DNA of 64,000 nucleotides from Clostridiales bacterium (GTDB taxonomy: Bacteria; Bacillota; Clostridia; Saccharofermentanales; Saccharofermentanaceae). The stretch spans positions 62,001 through 126,000 of the forward strand of contig JAFWDK010000009.1 of assembly GCA_017513085.1 (NCBI GenBank), in the 5' to 3' direction. Made by a program: the position numbers and the translations under genes. Under the pieces are notes generated by a model. The model did not search any database. It was not told the origin of the DNA and was given only the letters and a program-made list of their open reading frames with translations. Shown piece by piece: positions 42,981 to 51,914 of the stretch. The first letter of the stretch is position 1, and each line of letters starts with the position of its first letter.

Positions 42981-44585
42981 TTAAGTCTCTTCGGAATCGG
43001 GGATTTCTTGCGCGAGCCGGAAATTCCCGGTCAGCGGGTCTCTGTATTTCATGTCAAAAAGCTCTTTGGCCGGTACTTGTTTGACAAAATCCGGTTTGCT
43101 TTTCGGGTTTTCTCTGAGATAGTAGTCCATCGTCAGCGCTTCTAAGATCTCTTCGCAGTCCAAAGTGGTCTTTTCGTTGGCAAAGGCAATGAGGATCTCG
43201 TACTTCTTGGAACGGGCCGGGGGAGCCACGAAATAGTTTTTCTCCACGTAATAATCGGCCAGTGCAGAAAAGAGATCGTACGGCGAGTCAAATGCCGAGA
43301 TCAGGTAAGGCAAAGCTTTGGTGAACTGGTTACTGTTATAGTAGATCTCTACCATTTCCGCGACTTGCTTCAGATGCTGCAGTTCTTCAAACTTGAGCCA
43401 TCGGGTGGCCAGCACTTCATAAGGCGCAGTATCGGAGTAGAGGATTCCGTACTTTTCGCAATCTTTTTCGATAGGAGACCCCTTCAGAACTTTCAGAAAG
43501 CCTAGCTGCAGCTGGGTCGGTTCCATGGCATACACGTCATTAAAGGAGTTGCGGAAACTGCGCAGCCCTTCGTAAGGAAGACCGGCGATCAGGTCAAGAT
43601 GAATATGCACATTATGCGCTTTGGTCAGTTCTTTGACCACTTCGGTAAGTTTGTGAAGTGAAAGGGACCGGTTCACAGCGATCAGAGCATCCTGATTAGT
43701 GGTCTGCACTCCGATTTCGAGCTGGATCAGACCGGGACGCATCTTCCGGAGAAGATCGATCTCATCTTTATCCATTAATTCTCCGGCAATCTCAAAATGG
43801 AAGTTTGTCTTGCCGTTATCGTGTTCGAGAATATAGTTCCAGATCGCTTTGGTACGATTCTTATCGGCATTGAACGTACGGTCGATGAACTTGACTTGCG
43901 GCACTTCCTGATCCAGGAAGAACTGAAGTTCCCGGAATACAAAAGGAAGACTCCGGAACCGGGTAGTCTTATCAAGTGAAGACAGGCAGTAACTGCAACG
44001 GAAAGGACATCCGCGGGAGGATTCATAGTAGACGATCCGGTTTTCAAAAGAAGACATGCCGTCTTCGTAAATAAACGGCAGAGCATCCATATCCACAAGT
44101 GAATGGTCGATCACTTCTTTGCGCTCACGAAGTGCCAGATTCGGAATGTCGGAAAAATCAGGTTCGATCTTTTCGTCGCCGGATCGGCTTTGGGCACTTA
44201 CATAAGATCCGATGATACGGGTAAAGGAGGTTTCGCCTTCGCCGACGATGATCCCTCGCACTTTCGGGCAAAGATCGAAATACTCTTCATAGTTATACGA
44301 AACTTCCGGCCCACCCAGCCAGATATCTGTATCCGGCAGGATCTTCGGTAATTCCCGCAAAAGTTTTTTCACTTCTTCGATATTCCAGATATAGGTCGAG
44401 ATGCCGATTGCATCCGGATGCTGGGAAAAGATGCCGGAAAGGATATGGTCAAAATGGTGGTTGATCGTGTATTCGGAAACACTCACGACGCCCGGATAGA
44501 CTCGATCGGCAAATCCCTGAAGAGAGTATACCGCCGGGTTAGAGTGGATGTATTTTGCATTTATGGCAACCAGTAGGAAATTCAT
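42981..44585 (-). CDS. B12-binding-domain radical SAM protein, DUF4080 family
   Basis: The 534-residue protein has an N-terminal cobalamin-binding-like Rossmann domain (about 1-130, including LGGPEVSYNYEEYF), then a radical SAM barrel with the 4Fe-4S motif CPFRCSYC (about 194-201) and a C-terminal DUF4080 domain. Such proteins are thought to catalyse SAM-dependent methyl or related transfers; the substrate is unknown. GGAGGTGAG precedes the ATG at 44585. It stands alone between two terminators. Confidence 0.9.
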   Translation of the reverse strand: MNFLLVAINAKYIHSNPAVYSLQGFADRVYPGVVSVSEYTINHHFDHILSGIFSQHPDAIGISTYIWNIEEVKKLLRELPKILPDTDIWLGGPEVSYNYEEYFDLCPKVRGIIVGEGETSFTRIIGSYVSAQSRSGDEKIEPDFSDIPNLALRERKEVIDHSLVDMDALPFIYEDGMSSFENRIVYYESSRGCPFRCSYCLSSLDKTTRFRSLPFVFRELQFFLDQEVPQVKFIDRTFNADKNRTKAIWNYILEHDNGKTNFHFEIAGELMDKDEIDLLRKMRPGLIQLEIGVQTTNQDALIAVNRSLSLHKLTEVVKELTKAHNVHIHLDLIAGLPYEGLRSFRNSFNDVYAMEPTQLQLGFLKVLKGSPIEKDCEKYGILYSDTAPYEVLATRWLKFEELQHLKQVAEMVEIYYNSNQFTKALPYLISAFDSPYDLFSALADYYVEKNYFVAPPARSKKYEILIAFANEKTTLDCEEILEALTMDYYLRENPKSKPDFVKQVPAKELFDMKYRDPLTGNFRLAQEIPDSEET

Positions 44586-44832
44586 AGTCTCACCTCCTGC
44601 TTAACATACTTCTATTATACGACGTACAGGCAACTGCGGATGAAGCGAAAAGTGAACATATCATAAATTCTACGGTAATTTTGCTATTTGCGCGTTTTAG
44701 GTGACGGCAGGAGGTAAGATTCATTGCTTTGAAACGCAAAAAAGTATGATACAATTAAAACGTGCTTGGGAAGGGGAAAAGTATTTGCCGTTGTCTTTTC
44801 GCACGAATACTTTTTGAGGGGGAGTATGAATC

Positions 44833-45636
44833 ATGCCTGATGTCAATGTTGCACCTGCATCTTTGAAGTGCAAGATCTGCGGTGGTGATCTCGTGAATCA
44901 TTATCTCACCGGTGCATGCGTATGTGCACATTGTGGCAACAAGTGGTCTTTGCAGGACCTCATCCCGGACTATGGAAAATATACCCGTGTTATCGACAAA
45001 ATGAATCAAGCCCAGGAACTCCTGAATGGGAAAGCGGATGTAGCGATAGCCGGTCAGGCTCAGCTCATGTTTAAGAGCGCTGCGCTTGAATGCTCGGCCC
45101 ACCCTGACGCCGTTTCTTCTGATCTGATGCGTATGTGCCAGGAAGGAGAGGAGCAGGCGGAGAAAGTGAAGCATTACGCCAAGGGCCAGATGTATATGGA
45201 GAAGAAGGTGTTCAGCAGAGCCCTTTCTGAATTGGAAAAGATCCCCGGATTTAGAGATACCGATGAGTTAATAGTAACGTGCAAAGAACAGGTTGTCATA
45301 GAGCGGAAAAAGCGTATCCCGTACGCTATCGTTGTATCCTTGATACTGCCGACGATCTTCTGCCTTTTTACGAAAGAGAAACTGGGGCTTCCGTTGACCA
45401 TTGGAATTCCATCGGCTTTGATCCTGGCTTTGGGGATCGCTTATGCGATCTATCTTAATGGAACTTTAGCTATCCTGTTACAGATACTCTCTTTCGCATC
45501 CGCCATACCTCTGACCATATTCCTTATATTGGCGTATGGTTTTCATATGGAAACGGGACCTGCCGCAACGACAGCTATCGTTGCACCTATAGCAGTAATA
45601 GTAGTTTTGGCTTTGAAGCCGGAAAGGAAGGAATAG
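44833..45636 (+). CDS. Zinc-ribbon membrane protein paired with an SPFH protein
   Basis: The 267-residue protein starts with a zinc ribbon (CKICGG and CAHCG, about residues 13-36). A helical segment with a TPR-like look follows (GQMYMEKKVFSRALSELEKI, about 117-136), then three to four hydrophobic helices (about 158-265). The start follows GGGGGAG by eight bases. Its stop is one base from the ATG of the SPFH gene, so they form a two-gene operon. I do not recognise a named family; the combination recalls the zinc-ribbon membrane partners of YdjI in Bacillus ydjFGHI. Confidence 0.8.
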   Translation: MPDVNVAPASLKCKICGGDLVNHYLTGACVCAHCGNKWSLQDLIPDYGKYTRVIDKMNQAQELLNGKADVAIAGQAQLMFKSAALECSAHPDAVSSDLMRMCQEGEEQAEKVKHYAKGQMYMEKKVFSRALSELEKIPGFRDTDELIVTCKEQVVIERKKRIPYAIVVSLILPTIFCLFTKEKLGLPLTIGIPSALILALGIAYAIYLNGTLAILLQILSFASAIPLTIFLILAYGFHMETGPAATTAIVAPIAVIVVLALKPERKE

Positions 45637-45637
45637 T

Positions 45638-47038
45638 ATGGAAATAATCAGTGTCATTAAGTACGAAGGCAGTAATGAGGTATTTGCGTACAAACATCCG
45701 AAAGAAGACTTTACTATTGGTTCTCAGCTGGTCGTCCATGAATCCCAGGAAGCATTGTTCTTCCGTGACGGTAAAGCGATGGATCTCTTTACCGCAGGAC
45801 GGCACACTTTGACGACTTATAATATCCCGCTCCTTCGGGATCTGATGAAGCTCGGTACGGGTGGTGAGAATGTCTTCCATGCGGAAATTTACTTCATCAA
45901 CATGGTCACTCAGATGGGTATCAAGTGGGGGACCGACAGCAAGGTAAGATTATTCGATCCTGCGTCAGGTCTGCACATTGAACTCGGTGCGAGCGGAAGC
46001 TTCAACCTGAAAGTTGTGGATTCCAAGAAGTTGATCGTAAAACTGGTCGGTACTACCGACAGCCTGCTGCAGAGTGATATTACCGGTGGCGAGGGTGTTG
46101 CTTATGGTACAGGCAAGTTCAGAGCTCTTGTTATCAACAAAGTTAAGGCCAATCTTGCACGTGTGATCAAAGAGCAGAATATCGATATTCTTGAGATCGA
46201 TGCGTATCTGGATCTTATCTCCGAGCACATGAGAAATGTGATCAACGAGACATTCGAAGAATACGGTCTCTTTATGCCGGAGTTTTATGTTACCAGCATC
46301 ATGACACCGGACGATGATCCGAACTTCCAGCGCCTGAAGCAGCAGTTTGCCGACAAGACCTTGAAGGTCCGTGAAGAAGAAGTCAGACGTGCTGAGGCAG
46401 AAGCCGCGCAGGGAAGAAAGATCGTTGAGGCTCAGACAGCGGCCCAGTTGAAGATGGTCAATGCCCAGGGTGAAGCAGATGCTCTGCGCATCAAGGCACA
46501 GGCGGAAGCCGAAGCTTACATGATGCAGGCACAGGCGGAAGCTACGGAAATGAAGATGAAGGGCTACACTTACCAGGACGAGACGGCGAGAAAAGTCGGC
46601 ATGGAGGCCATGCAGAACGGTATTACCGGTGGCGGTTCAGGTGGTGGAAGCGGAATCGGAGATATTGCCGGATTGGGAGTTACGCTTGGCGCAATGGGCG
46701 GCGTGATCAATATGACCAGAGATGCGCTTAACCCGATCATGGGTGATTCCCAGAAGATGGGTCAGGGATTCGGAAATGTGGTTTCCGGAAATACCGGAAA
46801 TCCGGCAGCACAGCCGAATCCGACAGCTCCGGTAGTTCCTGCGGTCCCGGTTTCCCCGTTTGATCCTGCAGCCCCGGCCAATGCAGCTCCTGCAGCTCCT
46901 GCGGCTCCAGTGGCACCAGTAGCTCCAGCGGCTCCGGTAGCACCAGCAGCTCCGGCAGGCGTATGGAATTGCCCGAACTGCGGTAAGACAGGCATCGACT
47001 CTCGGTTCTGTCCGGATTGCGGAACACCGCATATTTGA
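45638..47038 (+). CDS. SPFH/Band 7 protein of the YdjI type with C-terminal zinc ribbon
   Basis: The 466-residue protein has an N-terminal SPFH domain of the 'virion core protein' type (VVHESQEALFFRDGKAMDLF near residue 32), a coiled-coil region rich in Ala, Glu and Gln (about 235-310), a glycine-rich stretch (about 330-345) and an Ala-Pro low-complexity linker (about 395-445). It ends in a zinc ribbon (CPNCG and CPDCG). No transmembrane helix is seen. In Bacillus subtilis the relative YdjI works with membrane partners to recruit PspA-family proteins at stressed membranes; a similar scaffold role is inferred. No pspA is in the window. Confidence 0.88.
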   Translation: MEIISVIKYEGSNEVFAYKHPKEDFTIGSQLVVHESQEALFFRDGKAMDLFTAGRHTLTTYNIPLLRDLMKLGTGGENVFHAEIYFINMVTQMGIKWGTDSKVRLFDPASGLHIELGASGSFNLKVVDSKKLIVKLVGTTDSLLQSDITGGEGVAYGTGKFRALVINKVKANLARVIKEQNIDILEIDAYLDLISEHMRNVINETFEEYGLFMPEFYVTSIMTPDDDPNFQRLKQQFADKTLKVREEEVRRAEAEAAQGRKIVEAQTAAQLKMVNAQGEADALRIKAQAEAEAYMMQAQAEATEMKMKGYTYQDETARKVGMEAMQNGITGGGSGGGSGIGDIAGLGVTLGAMGGVINMTRDALNPIMGDSQKMGQGFGNVVSGNTGNPAAQPNPTAPVVPAVPVSPFDPAAPANAAPAAPAAPVAPVAPAAPVAPAAPAGVWNCPNCGKTGIDSRFCPDCGTPHI

Positions 47039-47061
47039 TCTGATAATAGAAAAGAAAACAA

Positions 47062-47097
47062 GGGGACTGCCATATATGATGGCAGTTCTCTTTTTTT
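47062..47097 (+). terminator. Terminator of the zinc-ribbon/SPFH operon
   Basis: GGGGACTGCCAT and ATGGCAGTTCTC form a 12-bp stem, followed by seven Ts. Confidence 0.92.
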
Positions 47098-47139
47098 GCG
47101 TGCATAGATTGACCTGCGTCTTTCACGCAAGCAAATACT

Positions 47140-47200
47140 AAGAGGCTGCCTCGTTTTGCAGCGCCCTTTCGGGGGTCGATGCATTATGAGACAACCTCTT
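47140..47200 (-). terminator. Terminator-like hairpin of the SDR gene
   Basis: Read on the minus strand, AAGAGGTTGTCTC pairs with GAGGCAGCCTCTT (with G-U pairs) and encloses an inner CCCC/GGGG hairpin. The T-tract after it is weak. Confidence 0.6.
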
Positions 47201-47254
47201 CCTTAATTATCAGATGGTTCCTTTAATTCCTTGGAAGCGAGACGAAAGGAAAGG

Positions 47255-48028
47255 TTACATTGCTGTGTAACCACCATCAACGGCGAGGTTTACACCTGTT
47301 ACGTAAGAAGAAGCCGGAGCTGCGAGGAAGATTGCGGCTGTATCCAGTTCGCCCTCTTCGCCATAGCGCTCTTCCGGAATCATGGTCTTCGCATTCTGCT
47401 GGAAGAAGTCACTGTTCAATGTGTCACGGGTAAGATCTGTGTAGAAGTAACCCGGGCAGATCGCATTGACTGTGATGTTGTACTTACCCCACTCTGCAGC
47501 CAGTGCACGTGTCATGTTGACGACACCGCCCTTTGCAGCGTGATAAGGAGCAGAACCGCAGATCTTGTTTCCAACCAGACCATACATGGAAGCGATGTTG
47601 ATGATACGACCATACTTTGCGCCGATCATGTACTTCTTCGCTACGGCTCTGGCTACGCGGAAAGAACCGAAGAGGTCGATGTTCATTTCATTCTGGAACT
47701 GCTCATCTGTAATATCTTCTGCAGGAGCAACGGCACCGGTTCCGGCGTTGTTGATCAGAATATCGATACGTCCGAACTTTTCAAGGACCTGATCGACCAT
47801 GGCATTTACAGCTGCTGTATCAGTGATGTCACAACGGATCGCAAGGGTATCTACGCCATATTCTTTCTCGACGCTGGATGTGAATTCATCGATCAATTCC
47901 TGACGACGTGCAACCGCCACAATGGAGCAACCCTGATTTGCCAGAGCACGGGCCATCTGTACGCCCAGACCTGTAGAGCAGCCTGTGATAATAGCAACTT
48001 GTCCTTTGAAATCAAAATAATTCTTCAT
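47255..48028 (-). CDS. Short-chain dehydrogenase/reductase, gluconate 5-dehydrogenase-like
   Basis: This 257-residue classical SDR has the cofactor motif TGCSTGLG (about 15-22), NNAG (93-96) and the catalytic Ser147, Tyr162 and Lys166 (IASMYG, YHAAK). The C-terminal ICPGYFYTDLTR motif resembles gluconate 5-dehydrogenase and related NAD(P)-dependent sugar-acid or ketone reductases; the substrate is not determined. The ATG at 48028 is chosen for AGGAG upstream; the frame continues to 48088 without similarity. It is a single gene, running toward the SPFH operon. Confidence 0.9.
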   Translation of the reverse strand: MKNYFDFKGQVAIITGCSTGLGVQMARALANQGCSIVAVARRQELIDEFTSSVEKEYGVDTLAIRCDITDTAAVNAMVDQVLEKFGRIDILINNAGTGAVAPAEDITDEQFQNEMNIDLFGSFRVARAVAKKYMIGAKYGRIINIASMYGLVGNKICGSAPYHAAKGGVVNMTRALAAEWGKYNITVNAICPGYFYTDLTRDTLNSDFFQQNAKTMIPEERYGEEGELDTAAIFLAAPASSYVTGVNLAVDGGYTAM

Positions 48029-48167
48029 AATGTCGTTTTCTCCTGTCTTTTGTGTTTTTACCGTACAAGAGTATATCATTTCAGGCATTAAAAACGCTGT
48101 GCATTTTCATTCGTTATTTATACAAGAATAAAGTGTGCTATCCTATATTTACTAAACAACAAGACGA

Positions 48168-48190
48168 CGAAAATCTTTATATGATTTTCG
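48168..48190. repeat. Hairpin in the SDR-NUDIX divergent intergenic region
   Basis: CGAAAATC and GATTTTCG form an 8-bp inverted repeat with a seven-base loop in the 238-base divergent spacer. It could be an operator. Nothing else is recognised in this spacer. Confidence 0.4.
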
Positions 48191-48266
48191 AATGAAAGAT
48201 ACACTGCTTTAAATGTTAGTATTTCAGTTGTGGTAAACGTGGAAAACGAAAGAGAGTAAAAGCGTC

Positions 48267-48749
48267 ATGATAAACAGATACGAAACGACATTATGTTACC
48301 TGTATGGCCCCGACGGTGTTTTGATGATGCACCGTACGAAGAAAGAGAAAGATATCAATAAAGACAAGTATATTGGTGTGGGTGGTCATATTGAACAAGG
48401 CGAATCTCCGGATGAATGCGTGATTCGGGAAGTGAAGGAAGAAACAGGATTGACGCTTTGTTCTTTTCGCCTTCGTGCCGTAATTACATTTGTGATCGAC
48501 GACATAGATGAAGTCACATTCCTATACACTAGCGATGATTATCAGGGCGAGATGAAGACCTGCAATGAGGGCGATCTGGTATGGGTGAAAGAGGAGAAGA
48601 TCGAAGAGTTACCGATCTGGCCGGGGGATAAGATCTTTTTCCGCCTGCTAAAAGAGCGTTCGGATGTCTTTTCATTGAAACTGCATTACATACACGATGA
48701 ACTGGTTTCTGCCGCGGTAGATGGAAAAACGATAGATTTTGTAGTATAA
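48267..48749 (+). CDS. NUDIX hydrolase, 8-oxo-dGTP diphosphatase-like
   Basis: The 160-residue protein has a complete NUDIX box at about residues 40-62: GHIEQGES, then REVKEETGL, with the catalytic REVKEE helix. Similarity in the flanking region (RYETTLCYL at the start, FLYTSDDYQGE later) is to MutT-like 8-oxo-dGTP diphosphatases, which clean the nucleotide pool. The ribosome-binding site is weak (GAGAG). The next gene begins 24 bases after its stop, in the same direction. Confidence 0.88.
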   Translation: MINRYETTLCYLYGPDGVLMMHRTKKEKDINKDKYIGVGGHIEQGESPDECVIREVKEETGLTLCSFRLRAVITFVIDDIDEVTFLYTSDDYQGEMKTCNEGDLVWVKEEKIEELPIWPGDKIFFRLLKERSDVFSLKLHYIHDELVSAAVDGKTIDFVV

Positions 48750-48773
48750 CTAATAAGTCTGCGACAAGGACGA

Positions 48774-49841
48774 ATGATCGGGAAGTTGAGAAGAAGAGAC
48801 ATGGAAGAAAAGAAAGAGATAATTACAGCCAAAGGCGGGAAAAACGACCGCGAGCATGCAAGAAAGATGGCAGAACGCCGCCTTCGGCTTCATCGTATCC
48901 GCATATTGTCTTCCGTTATTGGTGTGATCTTACTGCTGGCAGCGATCTTCCTGGTTTTTGTAGCGCATTATGATTTCGGAAAAAAAGCATGGATCGTGAA
49001 ATGGGATCCGATCCACGGATATGCATATACCATGTATTCAAAACAGGAATACAGCCATGCACGCATTGTGATCACGGCATCGTCGAAGAAAAGCGAAGAT
49101 CTGACGATCCCGGATACGATCTGGGGCGTACGTGTGGAGGAACTGGCCGACAATAGCATTTCGGACAGTGTGAAGAATATAAAACTCGGAAAGTATGTCT
49201 ATCTGGTTGGAGAAGGTTTCTCCGACAGGACGATTTCTGCTTCGGATGGATATTCGGACACTTCAACATACCTTGCGATCAAGGATAAAGACGCAAGCGG
49301 TTTTTACTATAAACTCCAGAAGGACCAGACTCTTGTAGCATATGCCTATTTTGGCACACAGGAGGCTTATGTGGCGCCATCTACGGCATTCGGTTTCAAG
49401 GTTTCCCGGTGTACGCAATACTATGTGAACGACGACTATCTGGTATTACTGGCTGAAACATTCGCAACACATGAGAGTACAGTTCCATTCAATATGGTTA
49501 AGGTTAAGCAGATCCAGCAGAACGGAATCAACCCTTATATGCGCTATCTTACGAGCAAAGACAGTAAAGATAAGACAAGGAAGCGTATCTACGCTCTTCC
49601 TGAGAATTTTAATTTCCTTCCGGACGGTTCTCCGGCAGATGGAGAGACGGCGATCAAGATGGCATTCCTCCATAACGGAGACGGCAAGGGGAATAATACT
49701 GCACTGGTCATGGCCAAGTATTCGCCTCTGGATTTTATATCTGCGGTCGAGTATATCACGAAATACACAGACGATTGTCACGAACCGGACGAACTCAACT
49801 TTGGTGATTGGACCCGGGATGGCATGGATGTTATCAATTGA
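48774..49841 (+). CDS. Uncharacterised single-pass membrane protein
   Basis: The 355-residue protein has a basic cytoplasmic N terminus (about 1-43), one transmembrane helix (about 45-65) and an extracytoplasmic domain of about 290 residues. The first part of that domain (DLTIPDTIWGVRVEELADNS) resembles the repeat used in BspA-type leucine-rich proteins, suggesting a short LRR-like fold; I do not recognise the rest. The start at 48774 has a close AAGGA; an alternative ATG is at 48801. It probably shares a transcript with the NUDIX gene. Confidence 0.7.
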   Translation: MIGKLRRRDMEEKKEIITAKGGKNDREHARKMAERRLRLHRIRILSSVIGVILLLAAIFLVFVAHYDFGKKAWIVKWDPIHGYAYTMYSKQEYSHARIVITASSKKSEDLTIPDTIWGVRVEELADNSISDSVKNIKLGKYVYLVGEGFSDRTISASDGYSDTSTYLAIKDKDASGFYYKLQKDQTLVAYAYFGTQEAYVAPSTAFGFKVSRCTQYYVNDDYLVLLAETFATHESTVPFNMVKVKQIQQNGINPYMRYLTSKDSKDKTRKRIYALPENFNFLPDGSPADGETAIKMAFLHNGDGKGNNTALVMAKYSPLDFISAVEYITKYTDDCHEPDELNFGDWTRDGMDVIN

Positions 49842-49851
49842 TATGTGAACC

Positions 49852-50511
49852 TTAGCCGATACCGATCGAGGTAGTGGCTGTGGATATAGTATCTTCCGGC
49901 GGATCATCCGGATCGATGAATTCAAAGAGACTTCCGCCTACAACTTCGATAAGAATATATTTGTATCCTTTTTGATAAAAGATCACGCTGCCTTCGTTGA
50001 TGCCTTTGCTGGCAAGTTCTTCGGTAGGGATCTTAGAGTCATCGCGGGAGACGATCTTCGCACGGGATTCAAGATCTTCCCATTCCGGAGGAAGGCCGTA
50101 GATGATGGTCTTACCCTCCCAGGTATAAAGCTTTCCATTGAACATGACATACATTTCAGACTCGGTATATGGCTTTTCCATATCTTTGACACGGGTCAGG
50201 ATCCGGCAACTGACATAAGCGGCTATGCAGTAAGTGGACCATAGAAGCACGACAATGATGGAAAGTAACTGGATGGCGAACCATTTTTTGAAATAGGCAA
50301 TGGTCAGGATGATGATCAAGATCGCCCCGGCAATCGCGTAGCCATAGTAGATCTTATAGTACGGATCGTAGGATACCAGACCATTGACACCGACGATGTT
50401 TAATATGGAAAGACCTGCGATCAGAACGATTTCTATTATCGTCATGATCAGGATCGCTTTCTTTGTTTTGTTCTTTTCGCTCGAAATAGTTTTGTTTTCT
50501 GGTCTGGACAT
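49852..50511 (-). CDS. Uncharacterised membrane protein with three transmembrane helices
   Basis: The 219-residue protein has three hydrophobic helices (about 18-42, 55-74 and 78-103) and a soluble C-terminal domain ending in an acidic, Thr-rich tail. No family is recognised. It converges on the previous gene, with 10 bases between stops. Its upstream spacer is shared with the divergent FTR-like gene. Confidence 0.65.
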   Translation of the reverse strand: MSRPENKTISSEKNKTKKAILIMTIIEIVLIAGLSILNIVGVNGLVSYDPYYKIYYGYAIAGAILIIILTIAYFKKWFAIQLLSIIVVLLWSTYCIAAYVSCRILTRVKDMEKPYTESEMYVMFNGKLYTWEGKTIIYGLPPEWEDLESRAKIVSRDDSKIPTEELASKGINEGSVIFYQKGYKYILIEVVGGSLFEFIDPDDPPEDTISTATTSIGIG

Positions 50512-50639
50512 TTTTGCGGCTCCTAAAATATGTTACGGCAATGATTATAATCCAAAGCTTGAAAAAAGAAAAACAACTTTCATTTTTCCTTGTTTTCGAG
50601 TATAGTCAAAGTAGAAATCCATGACAGGAGGAGATGCAT

Positions 50640-50840
50640 ATGGCAGTATCATTGAACCCGGATGCGAAGATCGTGGAAACGATTCGTGAAGGCTTAAAGA
50701 AGAAGGGCGGCTATTGTCCGTGCCGGATGGAAGAAACAGAAGAGACGAAGTGCATGTGTAAGGAATTCCGTGACCAGATCGCAGATCCGGAATTTGAAGG
50801 ATTCTGTCACTGCATGCTTTACTATAAATCCAAAGATTGA
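50640..50840 (+). CDS. Ferredoxin-thioredoxin reductase catalytic-like protein
   Basis: This 66-residue protein has three CxC pairs: Cys26-Pro-Cys28, Cys38-Met-Cys40 and Cys56-His-Cys58, ending CHCMLYYK. The pattern is that of the ferredoxin:thioredoxin reductase catalytic subunit, in which a 4Fe-4S cluster sits beside a redox disulfide. The spacing (9 residues between the first two pairs, 15 between the last two) differs from the plant/cyanobacterial enzyme, as in short FTR-like proteins of anaerobes. The ATG at 50640 lies eight bases after AGGAGG; the ATG at 50634 is too close. Thioredoxin follows 12 bases downstream, strongly suggesting that it is the substrate. Confidence 0.87.
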   Translation: MAVSLNPDAKIVETIREGLKKKGGYCPCRMEETEETKCMCKEFRDQIADPEFEGFCHCMLYYKSKD

Positions 50841-50852
50841 AAGGAGAAGAAA

Positions 50853-51167
50853 ATGGCAGAGATTACATTAAACGCTGAGAATTTCCAGCAGGAAGTTATG
50901 GAATCCGATATCCCGGTCGTAGTCGATTTCTGGGCAACATGGTGCGGACCATGTCAGATGGTTGCTCCGATCCTTGAAGAGATTGCGGTGGAGAACGAAG
51001 GAAAGATCAAAGTCGGAAAGGTCAATGTTGATGAGAACCGTGACCTGGCTATGGAATACAAGATCTCCAGCATTCCAACCATGATCCTGTTTAAGAATGG
51101 TGAACCGGTAGATATGTCGTTGGGATACAAGACCAAGGATCAGCTTCTGAAGTTCCTTTTCGGCTGA
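50853..51167 (+). CDS. trxA: Thioredoxin
   Basis: A 104-residue thioredoxin with the canonical active site WCGPC (Cys31, Cys34), the buried Asp in VVDFWA and the cis-Pro motif SIPTM. It reduces protein disulfides in the cytoplasm. AAAGGAGA precedes the ATG. It is the second gene of an operon with the FTR-like protein, implying electrons from ferredoxin rather than NADPH. No trxB is adjacent. Confidence 0.96.
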   Translation: MAEITLNAENFQQEVMESDIPVVVDFWATWCGPCQMVAPILEEIAVENEGKIKVGKVNVDENRDLAMEYKISSIPTMILFKNGEPVDMSLGYKTKDQLLKFLFG

Positions 51168-51230
51168 AAGAAGCAGGGAAGACTTCTTCGGAAGAGCCTG
51201 ATCCCTGAAGATCTACAATAACTGCAAAAA

Positions 51231-51258
51231 AAGAGCCGCTACATATGTAGCGGCTCTT
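51231..51258. terminator. Perfect 28-base palindromic terminator between trxA and the HEAT gene
   Basis: AAGAGCCGCTACAT is followed directly by its reverse complement. Seven Ts follow on the minus strand, three on the plus strand, so it is strongest for the leftward gene. Confidence 0.88.
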
Positions 51259-51276
51259 TCATGCCATCTTATACAC

Positions 51277-51618
51277 TCACACTACTGGAGTTTTCATCTT
51301 ATCATAAGCTTCTCTTGCGATTGCACGAACACTCGGATCAGAATCCGCAAATGCGAGTTTCTTGAGATATTCTTCGCAATGCTTAGCGTTAATGTTGCCG
51401 GCAGACTCAGCTGCAGCTGCACGTACCAACGGTGAAGGATCTCTAAAAAGGGGAATCAAATGCATACCTGATTCATAAGTACTAATCTGCCCCATTGCCT
51501 TCGCTACTGCTACACGGATCTCATCTTCGGGATCCTCAGCCATTTTCAACAGCGCGCCCAGATTCTGTTTCTTGCCAAGCTTCTCGATCTTTTCTGTCAG
51601 TCTATCAATTTTTGCCAT
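51277..51618 (-). CDS. HEAT-repeat protein
   Basis: The 113-residue protein consists of about three HEAT-like helical pairs (DEIRVAVAKAMGQI, SPLVRAAAAESAGNI, DPSVRAIAREAYDKM) after a short basic helix. Such small HEAT proteins usually serve in protein-protein contact; no enzymatic residues are visible. It is a single leftward gene. The 296-base spacer to capA is AT-rich and holds only a candidate promoter for that gene. Confidence 0.85.
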   Translation of the reverse strand: MAKIDRLTEKIEKLGKKQNLGALLKMAEDPEDEIRVAVAKAMGQISTYESGMHLIPLFRDPSPLVRAAAAESAGNINAKHCEEYLKKLAFADSDPSVRAIAREAYDKMKTPVV

Positions 51619-51838
51619 CCGGATCGCCCCTTTCTTTTTAGTTTGTAGTTTCTATTTAGATTATGCACTTATTTTACATTTTGCGCTAGTAGGTAATTGA
51701 TAATAAGTTCTAAAGAAAATGTTTCTAAATTGTTAACAGCGGCGTGAATGGCGAAAAAGCCTTGTTTTTCAGCGTTTAAAAAGTTTTTACATGCTTTTGA
51801 AACCGATTCAGAGACAAGAATCGTACAAAAATGTGAAA

Positions 51839-51866
51839 TTGTAATGTTACTGTTGTTTTGTATTAA
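51839..51866 (+). promoter_or_regulatory. Candidate promoter of the CapA-like gene
   Basis: TTGTAA, 16 bases, TATTAA, with an overlapping TAAAAT. The match is moderate. Confidence 0.4.
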
Positions 51867-51914
51867 AATAGGTTTGGTACACTTATTAAAATGCGACGAA
51901 AGGAGGAAGAGTAC

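Noticed and set aside
51619..51914. Possible RNA gene in the 296-base spacer before capA
   Set aside because: I found only AT-rich sequence and one moderate promoter, with no extended stems.
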